A DNA stretch of 64,000 nucleotides from Halomonas sp. ALS9 (GCF_001651035.1 NZ_LXRG01000065.1:350279-414278), one strand, 5' to 3'; shown: positions 53,881 to 63,753, numbered from the stretch's first letter. Notes: generated by a model not told the origin, from the sequence alone. A program made the numbers and translations.

Positions 53881-55246
53881 CAACAGGTTCCTTGGTGGCC
53901 GCTTTACGGCGAAGAAGAGAGTGGCGAGGTGGAAGTGGAGTGTCCCAGATTAAGCGCGGATCAAAGCTCATTGCCGCTAGCATGGTTAACACAACCACCG
54001 CGCCAAAGGCGAGTGCCGCCGGGCCCGGTGTAATTGACATTAACGAGCCCGCGCGAATCAGCGCTACTAAAATGGCCACCACGAAAACATCGACCATTGA
54101 CCAGCGACCGATAAATTCTGTTAAGCGATACAGCCGAGTGCGGCTTTGGGCGTTTAATACACTGCTTCGCCTAACGACCAAACAAAGCCAAGTTAATGCC
54201 ACTAATTTGCCGACGGGGACGATTACGCTGGCAATAAAGATGATCATCGCAATCGGCCATGAGCCCATCTGAATCAGTTGCACTACACCGCCAATAATGG
54301 TTGAAGGTGAGGAGTTGCCCAAGCTGGTGGTGGTCATAATGGGGTATACATTAGCTGGAATGTACATGATGGCTGATGCACCGAGCAGCGCCCATGTGCG
54401 CTGCAAGCTGTTAGGTAGCCGCTGATGCAGCTTTTCATAGCAGCGAATGCAGCGCCCGCGGCCCTGTGGCGATAGGCGATTGATTAGCCCACAGGTGGGG
54501 CAGCCAGTTAGCCCTTGCTCGCCAGCAGGTAGTCCTGTTTCAGTGCCTTCGGGAGCCAGTGGTTCTCCCTCTAGCGAGAACCACATCCAATCGGCATCCA
54601 GGGACTGACTTGTCATCAGCAGCAGTAGTGCAAAAGCACAAAATGCCCAAAAGGAGATGCCTATTGTAACGTCAGCCAGCCCGGCTATTTTGATCAGGCT
54701 TACTAGCGCGCCGATGATAAAAACATCGGCCATCATCCACGGCGTTAAATGCGACAGTGAGCGTGCAATATCACGGCTAAAGGGCAGGGGGCGATCACGG
54801 AGTAACCCAAACTGGAGCCAAAGTACGCCGACTAGATAAACCGCGGGTAGTACCACAATGGTCATAATAACGGCGATGGCGACCACTGGCTGGTGAAAAC
54901 CAATCAGTGTGGTGGCGGTCTGCGTCAGCTCAATGCGGTTACTCACTCCGCTGACCGTAAAGCTAATAAAGGGGAACGACACTGCCATTATAAGCGCCGC
55001 AAGCGAGGCGATAGCCAGAGCCATGCTGCGCTGGGCTGGATAGCGGTGGCGTTTAACCAGCACGTGTGAGCAGCGCGGGCAGCTTGCTTTTTCTCCAGAG
55101 TTCAATGGCGGCAGCGCTGATACCCAATCGCACTCATGACAGGCGCGCAAACGCCGTCGCTGAGTTCTAGCCTCAGGTGGCAAGCGATCAACGAGGGGAG
55201 CATTGACCGGCAATGTACGGCGTTTAATCAATCGTTGTGGAAGCAA
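53873..55246 (-). CDS. pqiA: PqiA, integral membrane partner of PqiB
   Basis: Eight-helix inner-membrane protein of the Pqi lipid transport system, 457 residues in two PqiA halves. Each half begins with a zinc-ribbon-like Cys pair: CHECDW and CPRCSH near 36-60, then CPTCGLI and CIRCYEK near 248-272. Four membrane helices follow in each half, with MADVFIIGALVSLIKIAGL and MVDVFVVAILVALIRAGSL as matching segments. The start appears to be TTG at 55246, with GAGAG upstream; no ATG occurs before the first helix. The product overlaps pqiB by 8 bases. Confidence 0.92.
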   Translation of the reverse strand: MLPQRLIKRRTLPVNAPLVDRLPPEARTQRRRLRACHECDWVSALPPLNSGEKASCPRCSHVLVKRHRYPAQRSMALAIASLAALIMAVSFPFISFTVSGVSNRIELTQTATTLIGFHQPVVAIAVIMTIVVLPAVYLVGVLWLQFGLLRDRPLPFSRDIARSLSHLTPWMMADVFIIGALVSLIKIAGLADVTIGISFWAFCAFALLLLMTSQSLDADWMWFSLEGEPLAPEGTETGLPAGEQGLTGCPTCGLINRLSPQGRGRCIRCYEKLHQRLPNSLQRTWALLGASAIMYIPANVYPIMTTTSLGNSSPSTIIGGVVQLIQMGSWPIAMIIFIASVIVPVGKLVALTWLCLVVRRSSVLNAQSRTRLYRLTEFIGRWSMVDVFVVAILVALIRAGSLMSITPGPAALAFGAVVVLTMLAAMSFDPRLIWDTPLPPRHSLLRRKAATKEPVDG

Positions 55247-55590
55247 AAACCAAAACTCTCAGTGCTAGCCCCTAGTAAAACCACTAGGATGTGGTGGATT
55301 AAGCTGTCAAATACGCAGATTAGCAAGTCTACATCGCTGAAATAATGCCTAAAAAACATAGGTTAGCCGCTTGACCAAGGCGTCAGTTTAGACAACGATG
55401 CTGCGGCGCAGTGTTAAACCGTTAAACCCGATCAAAGTGGCCGCGTAATTCTGCGCCGGATCAATTTCTCAGTGTCGCAAAATAGTGGCAAGAATTGCTA
55501 GTAATAACATCTTACTAACGTCGCTATGAAGTGGTACTTAGCGTCAGAAGCTGCGAACAGTTCCAATCATTATGCCATGAAGGAAATGAA
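55247..55590. other. pqiA-antiporter divergent intergenic region (344 bp)
   Basis: This gap must contain promoters for both pqiABC and the antiporter gene. I see no convincing -35/-10 pair, no terminator, RNA gene or repeat. The segment 55280-55520 is AT-rich and contains TTGACC near 55370 on the + strand, with only a weak -10 (AACGAT) 17 bases later. Confidence 0.4.
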
Positions 55591-56568
55591 ATGTTGCTTC
55601 CCACATTAGCCGTTGTATTTGGTTTGATCCTACTGGTTTGGAGTGCCGAGAAGTTTATCGACGGCGCTGCGGCAACCTCGCGCTGGCTTGGCTTGTCGCC
55701 ACTATTAATCGGGATGTTGGTTATCGGGTTTGGTACCTCGGCGCCGGAAATGATGGTGTCAGTACTGGCGGCGATGGACGGCAATCCTGGTTTGGCAGTT
55801 GGTAATGCCTACGGTTCCAATATTGCCAATATCGGTCTGATACTTGGCTTGATCGCGCTTATCGCGCCCCTTTCGGTTCACTCTAGCGTTATCCGTAAGG
55901 AGATGCCGATATTGATGCTGGTGATGCTAGCAACAGGCTTGATACTGTTGGACGGGTTTGTTGCGCGCTGGGAGGCCATTGGTCTTTTGCTGGCATTGGT
56001 TGTTTTTATTGTTGTCAGTATTTTGCGTTCTCGTAACCAGCCCGAAGATTCAATCGAAGCTGAAGTCGCAGAAACCCTGGACAGCAAGCCGATGTCCAGG
56101 GGTAAAGCCATTATGTGGACGCTAGTGGGACTGGTGCTGTTAATCGCTAGCTCACGTCTGCTGGTATGGGGAGCTGTTGAAATCGCGCTGCGCTTCGGTG
56201 TGAGCGACTTGATTATTGGTCTGACCGTGGTGGCCATTGGTACATCACTGCCCGAACTAGCATCCTCTATCACCGCTTTGCGTCGCAAGGAACACGATAT
56301 GGTGCTGGGTAATGTGGTCGGTTCTAACCTGTTTAACAGTTTGGCGGTCGTTGGGCTTGCGGGGGTGATTGCGCCTATTGAAGCCGGTCGGGAGGTACTG
56401 GTGCGCGACTGGAGCGTGATGACTGGCATGACGCTGCTAATGATCCTGTTTGCTTTTTCTTGGCGCGGCCGCCCACGGCGCATAAACCGTCTGGAAGGGG
56501 GTGTTCTGCTGGCGCTATTTGTCGCGTACACCGGCTACATGGTCAGCGTCGTTATAATGTCTCGGTAA
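55591..56568 (+). CDS. Calcium/sodium antiporter, CaCA family (YrbG-like)
   Basis: Inner-membrane cation exchanger, 325 residues in two inverted five-helix halves. Seen: first alpha repeat VIGFGTSAPEMMVSVLAA with GNAYGSNIANIGLILG, and second alpha repeat VVAIGTSLPELASSITALRR with GNVVGSNLFNSLAVVG; the Glu of each SAPE/SLPE motif binds the ion. A hydrophilic loop with acidic residues (PEDSIEAEVAETLDSK) lies near 150-170. ATG 55591 follows AAGGA; an upstream reading adds unrelated residues. Na+/Ca2+ handling suits a salt-loving organism, though the family is widespread. Confidence 0.91.
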   Translation: MLLPTLAVVFGLILLVWSAEKFIDGAAATSRWLGLSPLLIGMLVIGFGTSAPEMMVSVLAAMDGNPGLAVGNAYGSNIANIGLILGLIALIAPLSVHSSVIRKEMPILMLVMLATGLILLDGFVARWEAIGLLLALVVFIVVSILRSRNQPEDSIEAEVAETLDSKPMSRGKAIMWTLVGLVLLIASSRLLVWGAVEIALRFGVSDLIIGLTVVAIGTSLPELASSITALRRKEHDMVLGNVVGSNLFNSLAVVGLAGVIAPIEAGREVLVRDWSVMTGMTLLMILFAFSWRGRPRRINRLEGGVLLALFVAYTGYMVSVVIMSR

Positions 56569-56654
56569 TGCGTTTATCGCCATAGCGCGCCTATCGCCAT
56601 GGTGCGCCGCTATGGCCGTCAGTGCAGGGTAATTGGTGCGTCAATGCGACTCAT

Positions 56655-56693
56655 CTTGGACAGTCGGAGACTGTCTTATAATGATTGTCCAAG
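56655..56693 (+). promoter_or_regulatory. cydA promoter region with nested inverted repeats
   Basis: A perfect TATAAT (56677-56682) with TTGGAC 15 bases upstream. The outer inverted repeat CTTGGACA (56655-56662)/TGTCCAAG (56686-56693) encloses both the -10 box and an inner perfect hairpin GACAGTC-GGA-GACTGTC (56659-56675). This resembles an operator over a promoter. No FNR/ANR box (TTGAT-N4-ATCAA) was found. Confidence 0.5.
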
Positions 56694-56827
56694 AGGGGCG
56701 CTAATCTCAGAGTTTTAGCGTAAAGAAATAAGCTTAGTGCTTATAACTAAAAGTGTCGTGCCATAAAGGCTCTACTAAGCTTGTGTTAACCCATATGGGA
56801 TACCGATTCAGGTCTTAGGAGAGTGAA

Positions 56828-58243
56828 ATGGAACTTGATCCGCTGGTGTTATCGCGATTGCAATTTGCATTCGTTGTGTCGTTTCACGCTATCTTCCCAG
56901 TGTTTACGATTGGCTTGGCGTCCTACATCGCGCTGCTCCATGGCCTGTTCTTCAAAACGAAGAATCCTGCTTGGGATCGCCTCTCGCTATTCTGGACAAA
57001 GGTGTTTGCCGTTGTCTTTGGGATGGGGGTGGTGTCAGGGATCGTCATGTCATTCCAGTTTGGTACTAACTGGAGCAACTTTTCCCAGGCTTCTTCGAAT
57101 TTCCTCGGCCCCATGCTCAGCTATGAAGTCGTCACTGCGTTCTTCTTAGAGGCAGCCTTCTTGGGCGTACTGCTATTCGGCCGCGGTAAGGTGCCTCAGG
57201 GGGTGCATTTATTTGCTGCCATTATGGTGGCGGTGGGAACCTTTATCTCTTCCTTCTGGATTCTATCGGCTAACAGCTGGCTGCATACGCCTGCCGGCGT
57301 TGAGCTGATCGACTTTCGCTTCCACGTGACTTCCTGGAGCGAGGCGATCTTTAACCCTTCGTTTCCCTACCGCTTTATGCACATGGCCGTTGCCTCGTTT
57401 TTGACCGGTGGCTTTGTTGTGGCAGGGGTGAGTGCCTGGTTTCTGTTACGTGACCGTGACCCGGAAGCAAATCGTCGCGCACTCTCCATGTGTCTCTGGT
57501 TATTGCTGTTTTTAGCACCCACCCAGGCGGTCATTGGCGATTTCCATGGCATTAACACCTTAGAGCACCAGCCGACGAAAGTGGCGGCCATGGAAGGGCA
57601 CTGGGAGACCTCAGGCAATGTGCCGCTGCTGCTGTTTGCCATCCCTGACCAGGAAGCGCAAACCAACCACTTTGAGCTGGGCATTCCCAACCTGGCCAGC
57701 ATCATCTTGACCCACTCTATTGACGGGGAAGTGCCGGGTATAAGCGAAGTGCCGCCTGAAGAGCAGCCGCCAGTGCTAATCGTCTTTTGGGGCTTCCGGG
57801 TCATGGTGGGTATTGGTCTGCTAATGATTGCAGTGGCGCTGACAGGGCTGGTATTGCGCCGCAAAGGGCGTATTTACGACAAGCGGTTATTCTTAAAAGG
57901 CCTGACGGCAATGATTCCCATGCCCTTTGTTGCTGTCCTGGCTGGCTGGATCGTTACAGAGTCAGGCCGTTCCCCGTGGTTGGTTTACGGCATGATGACC
58001 CATGCTGAGGGTTTAACGCCTTCGCTGACTGGGCCTATGGCACTGTTTACGTTGATTGGTTATGCCTTGGTCTACGGCGTGGTGTTTTATGCGGGTATTT
58101 ATTACCTCACACGCGTAGTTCGCAACGGTATGCTGCCGGAAGAAGAGCGCGAAACGACCGACGAAAACTTCAAGCGCCCAATGCGGCCTTTGTCGGCGGC
58201 GCATACACCTTTTGATGATGACGTTGATCCGGTGAGGAGCTAA
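56828..58243 (+). CDS. cydA: Cytochrome bd-type quinol oxidase subunit I (CIO type)
   Basis: Haem-bearing subunit of a bd-family quinol oxidase that reduces O2 to water; inner membrane. It has 471 residues, shorter than E. coli CydA (~520) because the quinol loop is short, as in cyanide-insensitive oxidases (cioA). Seen: FHAIFPVFTIGLASY with the haem b595/d-site His near 19, HMAVASFLTGGFVV with a His near 185, the GFRVMVGIG segment, and GWIVTESGRSPWLVYGMM. AGGAGA supports the ATG. First of a four-gene run cydA-cydB-cydD-cydC with gaps of only a few bases. Confidence 0.95.
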   Translation: MELDPLVLSRLQFAFVVSFHAIFPVFTIGLASYIALLHGLFFKTKNPAWDRLSLFWTKVFAVVFGMGVVSGIVMSFQFGTNWSNFSQASSNFLGPMLSYEVVTAFFLEAAFLGVLLFGRGKVPQGVHLFAAIMVAVGTFISSFWILSANSWLHTPAGVELIDFRFHVTSWSEAIFNPSFPYRFMHMAVASFLTGGFVVAGVSAWFLLRDRDPEANRRALSMCLWLLLFLAPTQAVIGDFHGINTLEHQPTKVAAMEGHWETSGNVPLLLFAIPDQEAQTNHFELGIPNLASIILTHSIDGEVPGISEVPPEEQPPVLIVFWGFRVMVGIGLLMIAVALTGLVLRRKGRIYDKRLFLKGLTAMIPMPFVAVLAGWIVTESGRSPWLVYGMMTHAEGLTPSLTGPMALFTLIGYALVYGVVFYAGIYYLTRVVRNGMLPEEERETTDENFKRPMRPLSAAHTPFDDDVDPVRS

Positions 58244-58245
58244 TC

Positions 58246-59253
58246 ATGAGCTTGGAAATGTTTGATTTAACGTTGATCTGGGCCTTCATTATCGGTTTCG
58301 GCATCATGATGTATGTGCTGATGGATGGGTTTGATTTGGGGTTGGGCATTCTCTACCCCTTTGCGCCTGATGAAGATGCGCGGGATGTGATGATGAATTC
58401 GGTGGCGCCGATATGGGACGGCAACGAAACATGGCTGGTGCTTGGCGGTGCTGGCTTGTTAGGTGCCTTCCCACTGGTTTATTCGGTGTTCTTGCCTGCG
58501 CTTTACATTGGCGTTTTCTTAATGCTGGCAGGGTTGATCTTTCGTGGCGTTGCCTTTGAATTTCGTTTCAAGTCACGCCGCAACAGACGCTGGTGGAACC
58601 GCGCCTTTTGTTGGGGGTCCGCGATCGCCGCCTTTGCTCAAGGGGCTGTAGTAGGGGCCTATATCCAAGGCTTCCCGGTTGAAAACTTTGCCTACGTGGG
58701 TGGCGCGTTTGACTGGCTAACGCCTTTCTCAGTTCTTACCGGGCTTGGCTTAATGGCAGGTTACGCGCTGCTGGGGGCCACTTGGCTGATCTTGAAGTCA
58801 GAAGGACATGTGCAGGACTGGGCCTACAAAATCACTCCGTTGCTACTGGCGCTGGTGCTGTTTGTTTTCGCCGTGATTAGTTTGTGGACGCCGTTTGTGA
58901 ATCCGCTGGTATGGGAGCGTTGGTTTGGCAATATTCAACTGATTTGGATTTTCCCCTTCCTCGCTCTGGCCTGTGCTTTTGTGGTTTTCCGTTCGGTACA
59001 AAAGCGTCGTGAAGGTGTGCCTTTCCTGGCGACTATCGGCATCTATGTCTTTACCTACCTAGGACTGATCGTCAGTAAATGGCCGGTGATTGTGCCCCCG
59101 AACTACACGTTGTGGGACGCGGCTTCTTCACCTGAATCACAGCTATTCCTGCTCGTCGGTATGGTATTTGTTATCCCGATTATATTGACCTATACCGCTT
59201 GGACCTATTGGGTGTTCCGCGGCAAGGTGCGTGTCGGCGAGGGATACCACTGA
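58246..59253 (+). CDS. cydB: Cytochrome bd-type quinol oxidase subunit II
   Basis: Membrane partner of CydA, 335 residues with about eight to nine helices. Seen: N-terminal LTLIWAFIIGFGIMMYVLMDGFDLGLGIL, then SVAPIWDGNETWLVLGGAGLLGAFP near 46-70, FRGVAFEFRFKS, and the C-terminal LFLLVGMVFVIPIILTYTAWTYWVFRGKV, all standard for CydB/CioB. GGAG lies 6 bases before its ATG. No CydX-like micro-ORF fits between cydB and cydD (3 bases). Confidence 0.95.
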   Translation: MSLEMFDLTLIWAFIIGFGIMMYVLMDGFDLGLGILYPFAPDEDARDVMMNSVAPIWDGNETWLVLGGAGLLGAFPLVYSVFLPALYIGVFLMLAGLIFRGVAFEFRFKSRRNRRWWNRAFCWGSAIAAFAQGAVVGAYIQGFPVENFAYVGGAFDWLTPFSVLTGLGLMAGYALLGATWLILKSEGHVQDWAYKITPLLLALVLFVFAVISLWTPFVNPLVWERWFGNIQLIWIFPFLALACAFVVFRSVQKRREGVPFLATIGIYVFTYLGLIVSKWPVIVPPNYTLWDAASSPESQLFLLVGMVFVIPIILTYTAWTYWVFRGKVRVGEGYH

Positions 59254-59256
59254 TCC

Positions 59257-60930
59257 ATGATAACTGAAGACGCGCTTTCTCTTACGCCGCGCAGTTGGCT
59301 GCAGGTGTTGGCTAAGGGGGAGCGCAAGCGCCTGCTGGGCGCCGCACTTTGCGGCGTGCTGGCAGGTAGTCAAACCATCGTCGTGGTCGTGGGCCTTGCC
59401 TGGCTGATTGATCAGTTGGTGGTTCAAGACCAATCGCCAATCTCTCTAGTACCCATGTTCTGCCTGCTGTTGGCCTGCGTGCTGTTACGCGCTGCTTTTC
59501 AGTGGGGGCATGAAACGCTGAGCTTGGACGCGAGCCTGCGAATTCGTCAGCGTGCCAGGGCTCAACTGCTGGATAAGTTATCTGCCTTAGGGCCGGTTTG
59601 GCTAACCAGCCAGCACAGTGGTTCCTTGGCCAATCAGGTGGTTGAACATATTGACGCGCTTGAAGGCTATTTCGCGCGTTTTTACCCACAACTGCGGATT
59701 ACGCTCTGCTTGCCGCTATTGATACTAGCGGTGGCGGGGTGGCTAGATTATCTAGTGGCTCTGTTTCTACTGCTTTCAGCTCCATTGATTCCGCTTTTTA
59801 TGGCGTTGGTGGGTATGGGAGCTGAGCGCCTTAATCGCGATCAGTTTGTGGCGGTATCGCGATTGTCAGCGCATTTTATTGACCGTGTGCGAGGCATGAC
59901 CACGCTGCAGCTATTTGGCCGTACATCAGCCGCGCAGCAGGATGTTTGGTATGCCACTGATGGTTACCGGCGCCTTAGCATGCGTACCCTTCGGTTGGCA
60001 TTTCTCTCATCGGCGGTGCTGGAGTTTTTTTCCTCAGTGGCGATTGCGGTTGTGGCCATGTATGTCGGTTTCGGCCTGCTGGGCTACATCGAGTATGGGC
60101 CGTCACCATCACTGACGCTTTTTTCGGGTTTAGCGGTGTTGCTGCTGGCGCCTGAGTTTTTCCAGCCTCTGCGTACGCTTTCTCAGCACTACCATGATCG
60201 CGCAGCGGCACTTGGTGCTGCTGAAAGCATCGTGAATATACTCAATCAGCCAAGTTTGGTGAGCGAATATCGCGCTGTGGCACCGCGGTCAGATAGGTCG
60301 GTCATTGAGTTAATGGCGGCTTGCGTTGCTTACCCAGGCCGTGGGAAGGTGATTGGCCCGATCAATCTCACTATTCAGCGTGGCGAAGTAGTGGCCCTTA
60401 GCGGTGCCTCCGGTAGTGGGAAGTCGACGTTATTGGCCCTGCTCGCGGGCTTTATCGCACCCAGTGCTGGGGAGTATCGACGACAACAAAATAGTCGCTA
60501 CGCATGGCTTGATCAGCAGCCCTGTCTTTTGCACGGCAGTTTAATTGATAACCTGCGCTTAGCGGCACCCGCAGCTTCCCGCGAAGAAATGCTTGCCGCG
60601 CTGCATCGTGCTGGTTTTGGGCCCCTATTAACACAGCTACCCGAGGGTCTGGATACGTTAATCGGCGAGCGTGGAGTAGGGTTGTCGGGTGGTCAAGCCC
60701 AGCGTTTGGCACTTGCCCGCGTATATCTTAGCGATGCGCCACTGCTACTATTAGATGAGCCTACGGCGAGTTTAGACCAGGAGACTGAGCAGTTTGTTTT
60801 GGCGGCGTTGTTAGAGCTTGCCCACGAGGGGCGCACCCTGGTGATAGCGACCCATCATCCGGCAGTGATCGCCGTTGCCCAGCGCCACTTTGCTTTTGAG
60901 CAGGATGAGCTGGTCGAGGTGATCTCATGA
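59257..60930 (+). CDS. cydD: Thiol reductant ABC exporter subunit CydD
   Basis: Half of the CydDC heterodimer, which moves cysteine/glutathione-type reductant or haem-related cargo and is needed to mature bd oxidases. It has 557 residues: a six-helix transporter domain (to ~320) and an ATPase. Seen: Walker A SGASGSGKSTLLALLAGF near 384, a Q-loop at LDQQPCLLHG, signature LSGGQAQRLALARVYL near 475, Walker B PLLLLDEPTASLD and switch region VIATHHP. Follows cydB by 3 bases and overlaps cydC by 4. Confidence 0.94.
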   Translation: MITEDALSLTPRSWLQVLAKGERKRLLGAALCGVLAGSQTIVVVVGLAWLIDQLVVQDQSPISLVPMFCLLLACVLLRAAFQWGHETLSLDASLRIRQRARAQLLDKLSALGPVWLTSQHSGSLANQVVEHIDALEGYFARFYPQLRITLCLPLLILAVAGWLDYLVALFLLLSAPLIPLFMALVGMGAERLNRDQFVAVSRLSAHFIDRVRGMTTLQLFGRTSAAQQDVWYATDGYRRLSMRTLRLAFLSSAVLEFFSSVAIAVVAMYVGFGLLGYIEYGPSPSLTLFSGLAVLLLAPEFFQPLRTLSQHYHDRAAALGAAESIVNILNQPSLVSEYRAVAPRSDRSVIELMAACVAYPGRGKVIGPINLTIQRGEVVALSGASGSGKSTLLALLAGFIAPSAGEYRRQQNSRYAWLDQQPCLLHGSLIDNLRLAAPAASREEMLAALHRAGFGPLLTQLPEGLDTLIGERGVGLSGGQAQRLALARVYLSDAPLLLLDEPTASLDQETEQFVLAALLELAHEGRTLVIATHHPAVIAVAQRHFAFEQDELVEVIS

Positions 60931-62633
60931 TGGCTATTTATCGCGACTTCCGCCCTTGGCTGCTGCTTTTAATGCGCCGTCGCAGGCGCTTTTTGTTGGG
61001 CGCTTTGCTAGTTTGGATCACTCTGATGGCCGGACTTGCATTGTTGGGTTTATCCGGTTGGTTTATTACTGCCAGCGCTCTTACCGGTATCGCCCTGGCC
61101 CTGGGTATTCCTGCACGGCTAGATGTGTATGTCCCCGGTGGTGGTATCCGTTTTTTCGCCTTGGCGCGCACCGTGGCGCGCTATGTTGAGCGTCTGTATA
61201 ACCATAATACGGTGTTAACGCTGCTTGCCGACTTGCGTTATCGGGTATTTGGCTATTTGACGCGCTTTGACGACGCTCGCTTGCATGGTGAACGTGCCAG
61301 CGATTGGCTGAGCCGGTTAACGGCGGATATCGATACCCTAGATAACTTTTATCTGCGGCTCTTGGTACCACCGTTGGTGGCGCTGCTTAGCGTGGTGGCA
61401 GTGTCGCTTTTTGTAGCTATTTGGTTGCCCGGGGTTGGCGTGCTGATGGCAGTGTCGCTGAGCTTACTCTGGTTAGTGGCGACCCTGTTAGCTGCTGCCT
61501 GGGGATTTTCGCAAAGCTATCAGCAGGTGGTTGATCAGCAGTCGCTGCGTCGATTGGTGGTCGATCAAGTGCAGGCTTCTGCTGAGTTGATGAGCTACCG
61601 AACGACACAGTGGCACCGGGCGATGATTGCTAACCAAGAGCGGCAAGCGTTCAACAACCAGCGCCGTTTGGGGCGTAAGGCGGCACTAATAAACTGCCTA
61701 GTGAGTGTCATTAGCGGTTTACTGGTAGTGGCAGTAGTGTGGTTCGCTAGCCTTGTGTTTAGCCAACAATTGGTACCGGGCCCTATTTTGGTGATGGCAG
61801 CTTTGATAGCGCTGGGAGCGAATGAGGCGTTTATTACGCTACCGGCTAGCTTTATCAAGTTGGGCGCTAGCTATGCAGCGGTTTGCCGGCTAAATGAGTT
61901 AACCAGTGACTCAATGTCGGCTGTCCCCGCCGTTGCGCTACCTGAAAATGTTGACCTAAGCATTCAAGCTAATCAGCTTTCTCTGCGCTACTCAAAAACA
62001 TTAGAGCCCGCGTTAAGTTGTATTAGCCTGCAGCTGCCCGCTGGAAAGCGGGCGGTGATTACCGGCAACTCCGGTGCCGGAAAATCGTCTTTAGCCAGTC
62101 TGTTGATGGGGCGCTTAAAAGCCAACCAGGGTGAGGCGCTGGTCGGTGGCGTGCCAGCGTGGCAGCTCACGGACGAAAACCGGGCTAATCACTTTGCCAT
62201 GCTCACTCAGCAGGTCGACCTGTTTGATGCCTCTATTGCTGAGAATCTGCGTATTGCCAACCCTGCTGCTAGCGATGGCATGCTCTGGGAAGTATTAAAA
62301 GGGGTTGCCTTGGATGGCTGGGTTGAGCAGTTGCCGCAAGGATTAGCCACTGCGGTGGGCGAGAAAGGTCAGCAGCTTTCCGGGGGGCAAGGCCGGCGTT
62401 TGGCATTAGCGCGCTTGCTGCTATGCAATCCTCAAGTGGTGATTCTTGACGAGCCGTTTGCAGGCGTTGATGCGGCGACGGCCAAGCACATCGCGGCGAC
62501 CCTGGATAAATGGCTGGTTGATCGAACGGCTATTTTCTTTGTCCATCAGGTTAGTTCGCTGAGTCTATTGCCTGGGGTCGAGTACCACTGGCATCTAGAT
62601 GCCGGTAAACTTGAGCAATGCCCGCTTAAATAA
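60927..62633 (+). CDS. cydC: Thiol reductant ABC exporter subunit CydC
   Basis: Second half of the CydDC exporter, 568 residues. Seen: membrane part with GLALLGLSGWFITASALTGIA and YVPGGGIRFFALARTVARYVERLYNH (a CydC hallmark), Walker A ITGNSGAGKSSLASLLMG near 375, signature LSGGQGRRLALARLLL, Walker B VVILDEPFAGVD and a His in IFFVHQVS. The switch His is preceded by VHQ where most ABC proteins have TH. The ATG overlaps the cydD stop (ATGA). The last ten residues end GKLEQCPLK. Confidence 0.94.
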   Translation: MMAIYRDFRPWLLLLMRRRRRFLLGALLVWITLMAGLALLGLSGWFITASALTGIALALGIPARLDVYVPGGGIRFFALARTVARYVERLYNHNTVLTLLADLRYRVFGYLTRFDDARLHGERASDWLSRLTADIDTLDNFYLRLLVPPLVALLSVVAVSLFVAIWLPGVGVLMAVSLSLLWLVATLLAAAWGFSQSYQQVVDQQSLRRLVVDQVQASAELMSYRTTQWHRAMIANQERQAFNNQRRLGRKAALINCLVSVISGLLVVAVVWFASLVFSQQLVPGPILVMAALIALGANEAFITLPASFIKLGASYAAVCRLNELTSDSMSAVPAVALPENVDLSIQANQLSLRYSKTLEPALSCISLQLPAGKRAVITGNSGAGKSSLASLLMGRLKANQGEALVGGVPAWQLTDENRANHFAMLTQQVDLFDASIAENLRIANPAASDGMLWEVLKGVALDGWVEQLPQGLATAVGEKGQQLSGGQGRRLALARLLLCNPQVVILDEPFAGVDAATAKHIAATLDKWLVDRTAIFFVHQVSSLSLLPGVEYHWHLDAGKLEQCPLK

Positions 62634-62675
62634 TGAGTGGCATTGATCAATTGATAAGACAGCTAGGAGCCCTTC

Positions 62676-63668
62676 ATGCACGAATTTTTACGTGATCTTC
62701 CCAAAGTAGAACTCCATTTGCATATCGAAGGCTCGTTGGAACCTGAGTTGATGTTTGCTTTAGCGCAGCGCAATGGCATTGAGTTGCCTTATGCGACAGT
62801 TCAAGACGCCAAAGATGCCTACCGCTTCAGCGATCTGCAGGGGTTTTTGAATCTCTATTTTCAGGGTATGAGCGTGCTTCGTAATGAAGAGGATTTTTAC
62901 GACCTGGCGATGGATTATTTCAAGCGTGCGCGGGGAGAGGGCGTGGTGCATATCGACATGCACTTTGACCCCCAAGCGCATCTTCAGCGTGGCGTGCCGC
63001 TTGAAGTGGTAATGGCTGGGCTTTTAAAAGCTAAGCGAGAAGCAGAGGAAACCCTCGATCTCTCTATTGGTATGATCATGGCTTTTTTGCGCGATCGTCC
63101 AGCAGAAGAGGCGTTGCATGTGCTGGAACAGGCGGCGCCATACTGGAAGGTGCTGGATGCCATTGGCTTGGATAGCGCTGAGTTAAACAATCCTCCCGCT
63201 GACTTTGTCGACGTATTTGAGCGCGCGAAGCAGCTTGGGCTGGTCTGCGTGGCCCATGCCGGTGAAGAGGGGCCCGCTGAATATATTACAGAAGCCCTGG
63301 ATCTGCTTGATGTTCAACGTATAGACCACGGTGTGCGCTGCTTAGAAAGTGATAAAGTAGTTAGGCGCTTGCGCGGTGAGCAAATTGTTTTAACGGTCTG
63401 CCCGCTTTCTAACGTCAGCTTGAAGGTGGTAGAGGATCTTCGCGATCATCCGCTCCCGAAGCTTTTAGCTGAAGGGCTCAAAGTAACTATTAGTTCTGAC
63501 GACCCCGCTTACTTTGGGGGCGGTATGCTGTCCAATCACCTTGCTTGCGCCGAAGCGTTTGGCTGGGATGAAGCGGTCTTTCGCCAGCTAACCCGTAATG
63601 CTATCGAAGAGGCCTTTGCTACCCCTGAGCGACGCGAAGAGTTGATGGCTCGTTTGGTTGCAGCGTAA
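62676..63668 (+). CDS. Adenine deaminase/adenosine deaminase family protein
   Basis: Zinc hydrolase of the Add family, 330 residues. Seen: metal site VELHLHIEGSLEP near 12-20, HFDPQAH, AHAGEEGP with the catalytic Glu near 197, IDHGVRCLES near 220, LTVCPLSNVSLKVV, and SSDDPAYFGGGM with the metal Asp. The PLSNVSLKV and SDDPAYFGG patterns belong to the Add-like branch shown to deaminate adenine (to hypoxanthine) better than adenosine, as with a Pseudomonas homologue. Hypoxanthine would then feed Hpt. AGGAG precedes the ATG. It follows cydC by 42 bases. Confidence 0.9.
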   Translation: MHEFLRDLPKVELHLHIEGSLEPELMFALAQRNGIELPYATVQDAKDAYRFSDLQGFLNLYFQGMSVLRNEEDFYDLAMDYFKRARGEGVVHIDMHFDPQAHLQRGVPLEVVMAGLLKAKREAEETLDLSIGMIMAFLRDRPAEEALHVLEQAAPYWKVLDAIGLDSAELNNPPADFVDVFERAKQLGLVCVAHAGEEGPAEYITEALDLLDVQRIDHGVRCLESDKVVRRLRGEQIVLTVCPLSNVSLKVVEDLRDHPLPKLLAEGLKVTISSDDPAYFGGGMLSNHLACAEAFGWDEAVFRQLTRNAIEEAFATPERREELMARLVAA

Positions 63669-63753
63669 AGTGCTTACGCCAAGTTTATTTGCTAGGTGTG
63701 ACGACTATATATATGCAGGACTAGGTTTTTACTCATAAATGTTCAAATCGCTG

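Noticed and set aside
59254..59256. CydX-like micro-ORF after cydB
   Set aside because: Only 3 bases separate cydB from cydD, so no such gene exists here.
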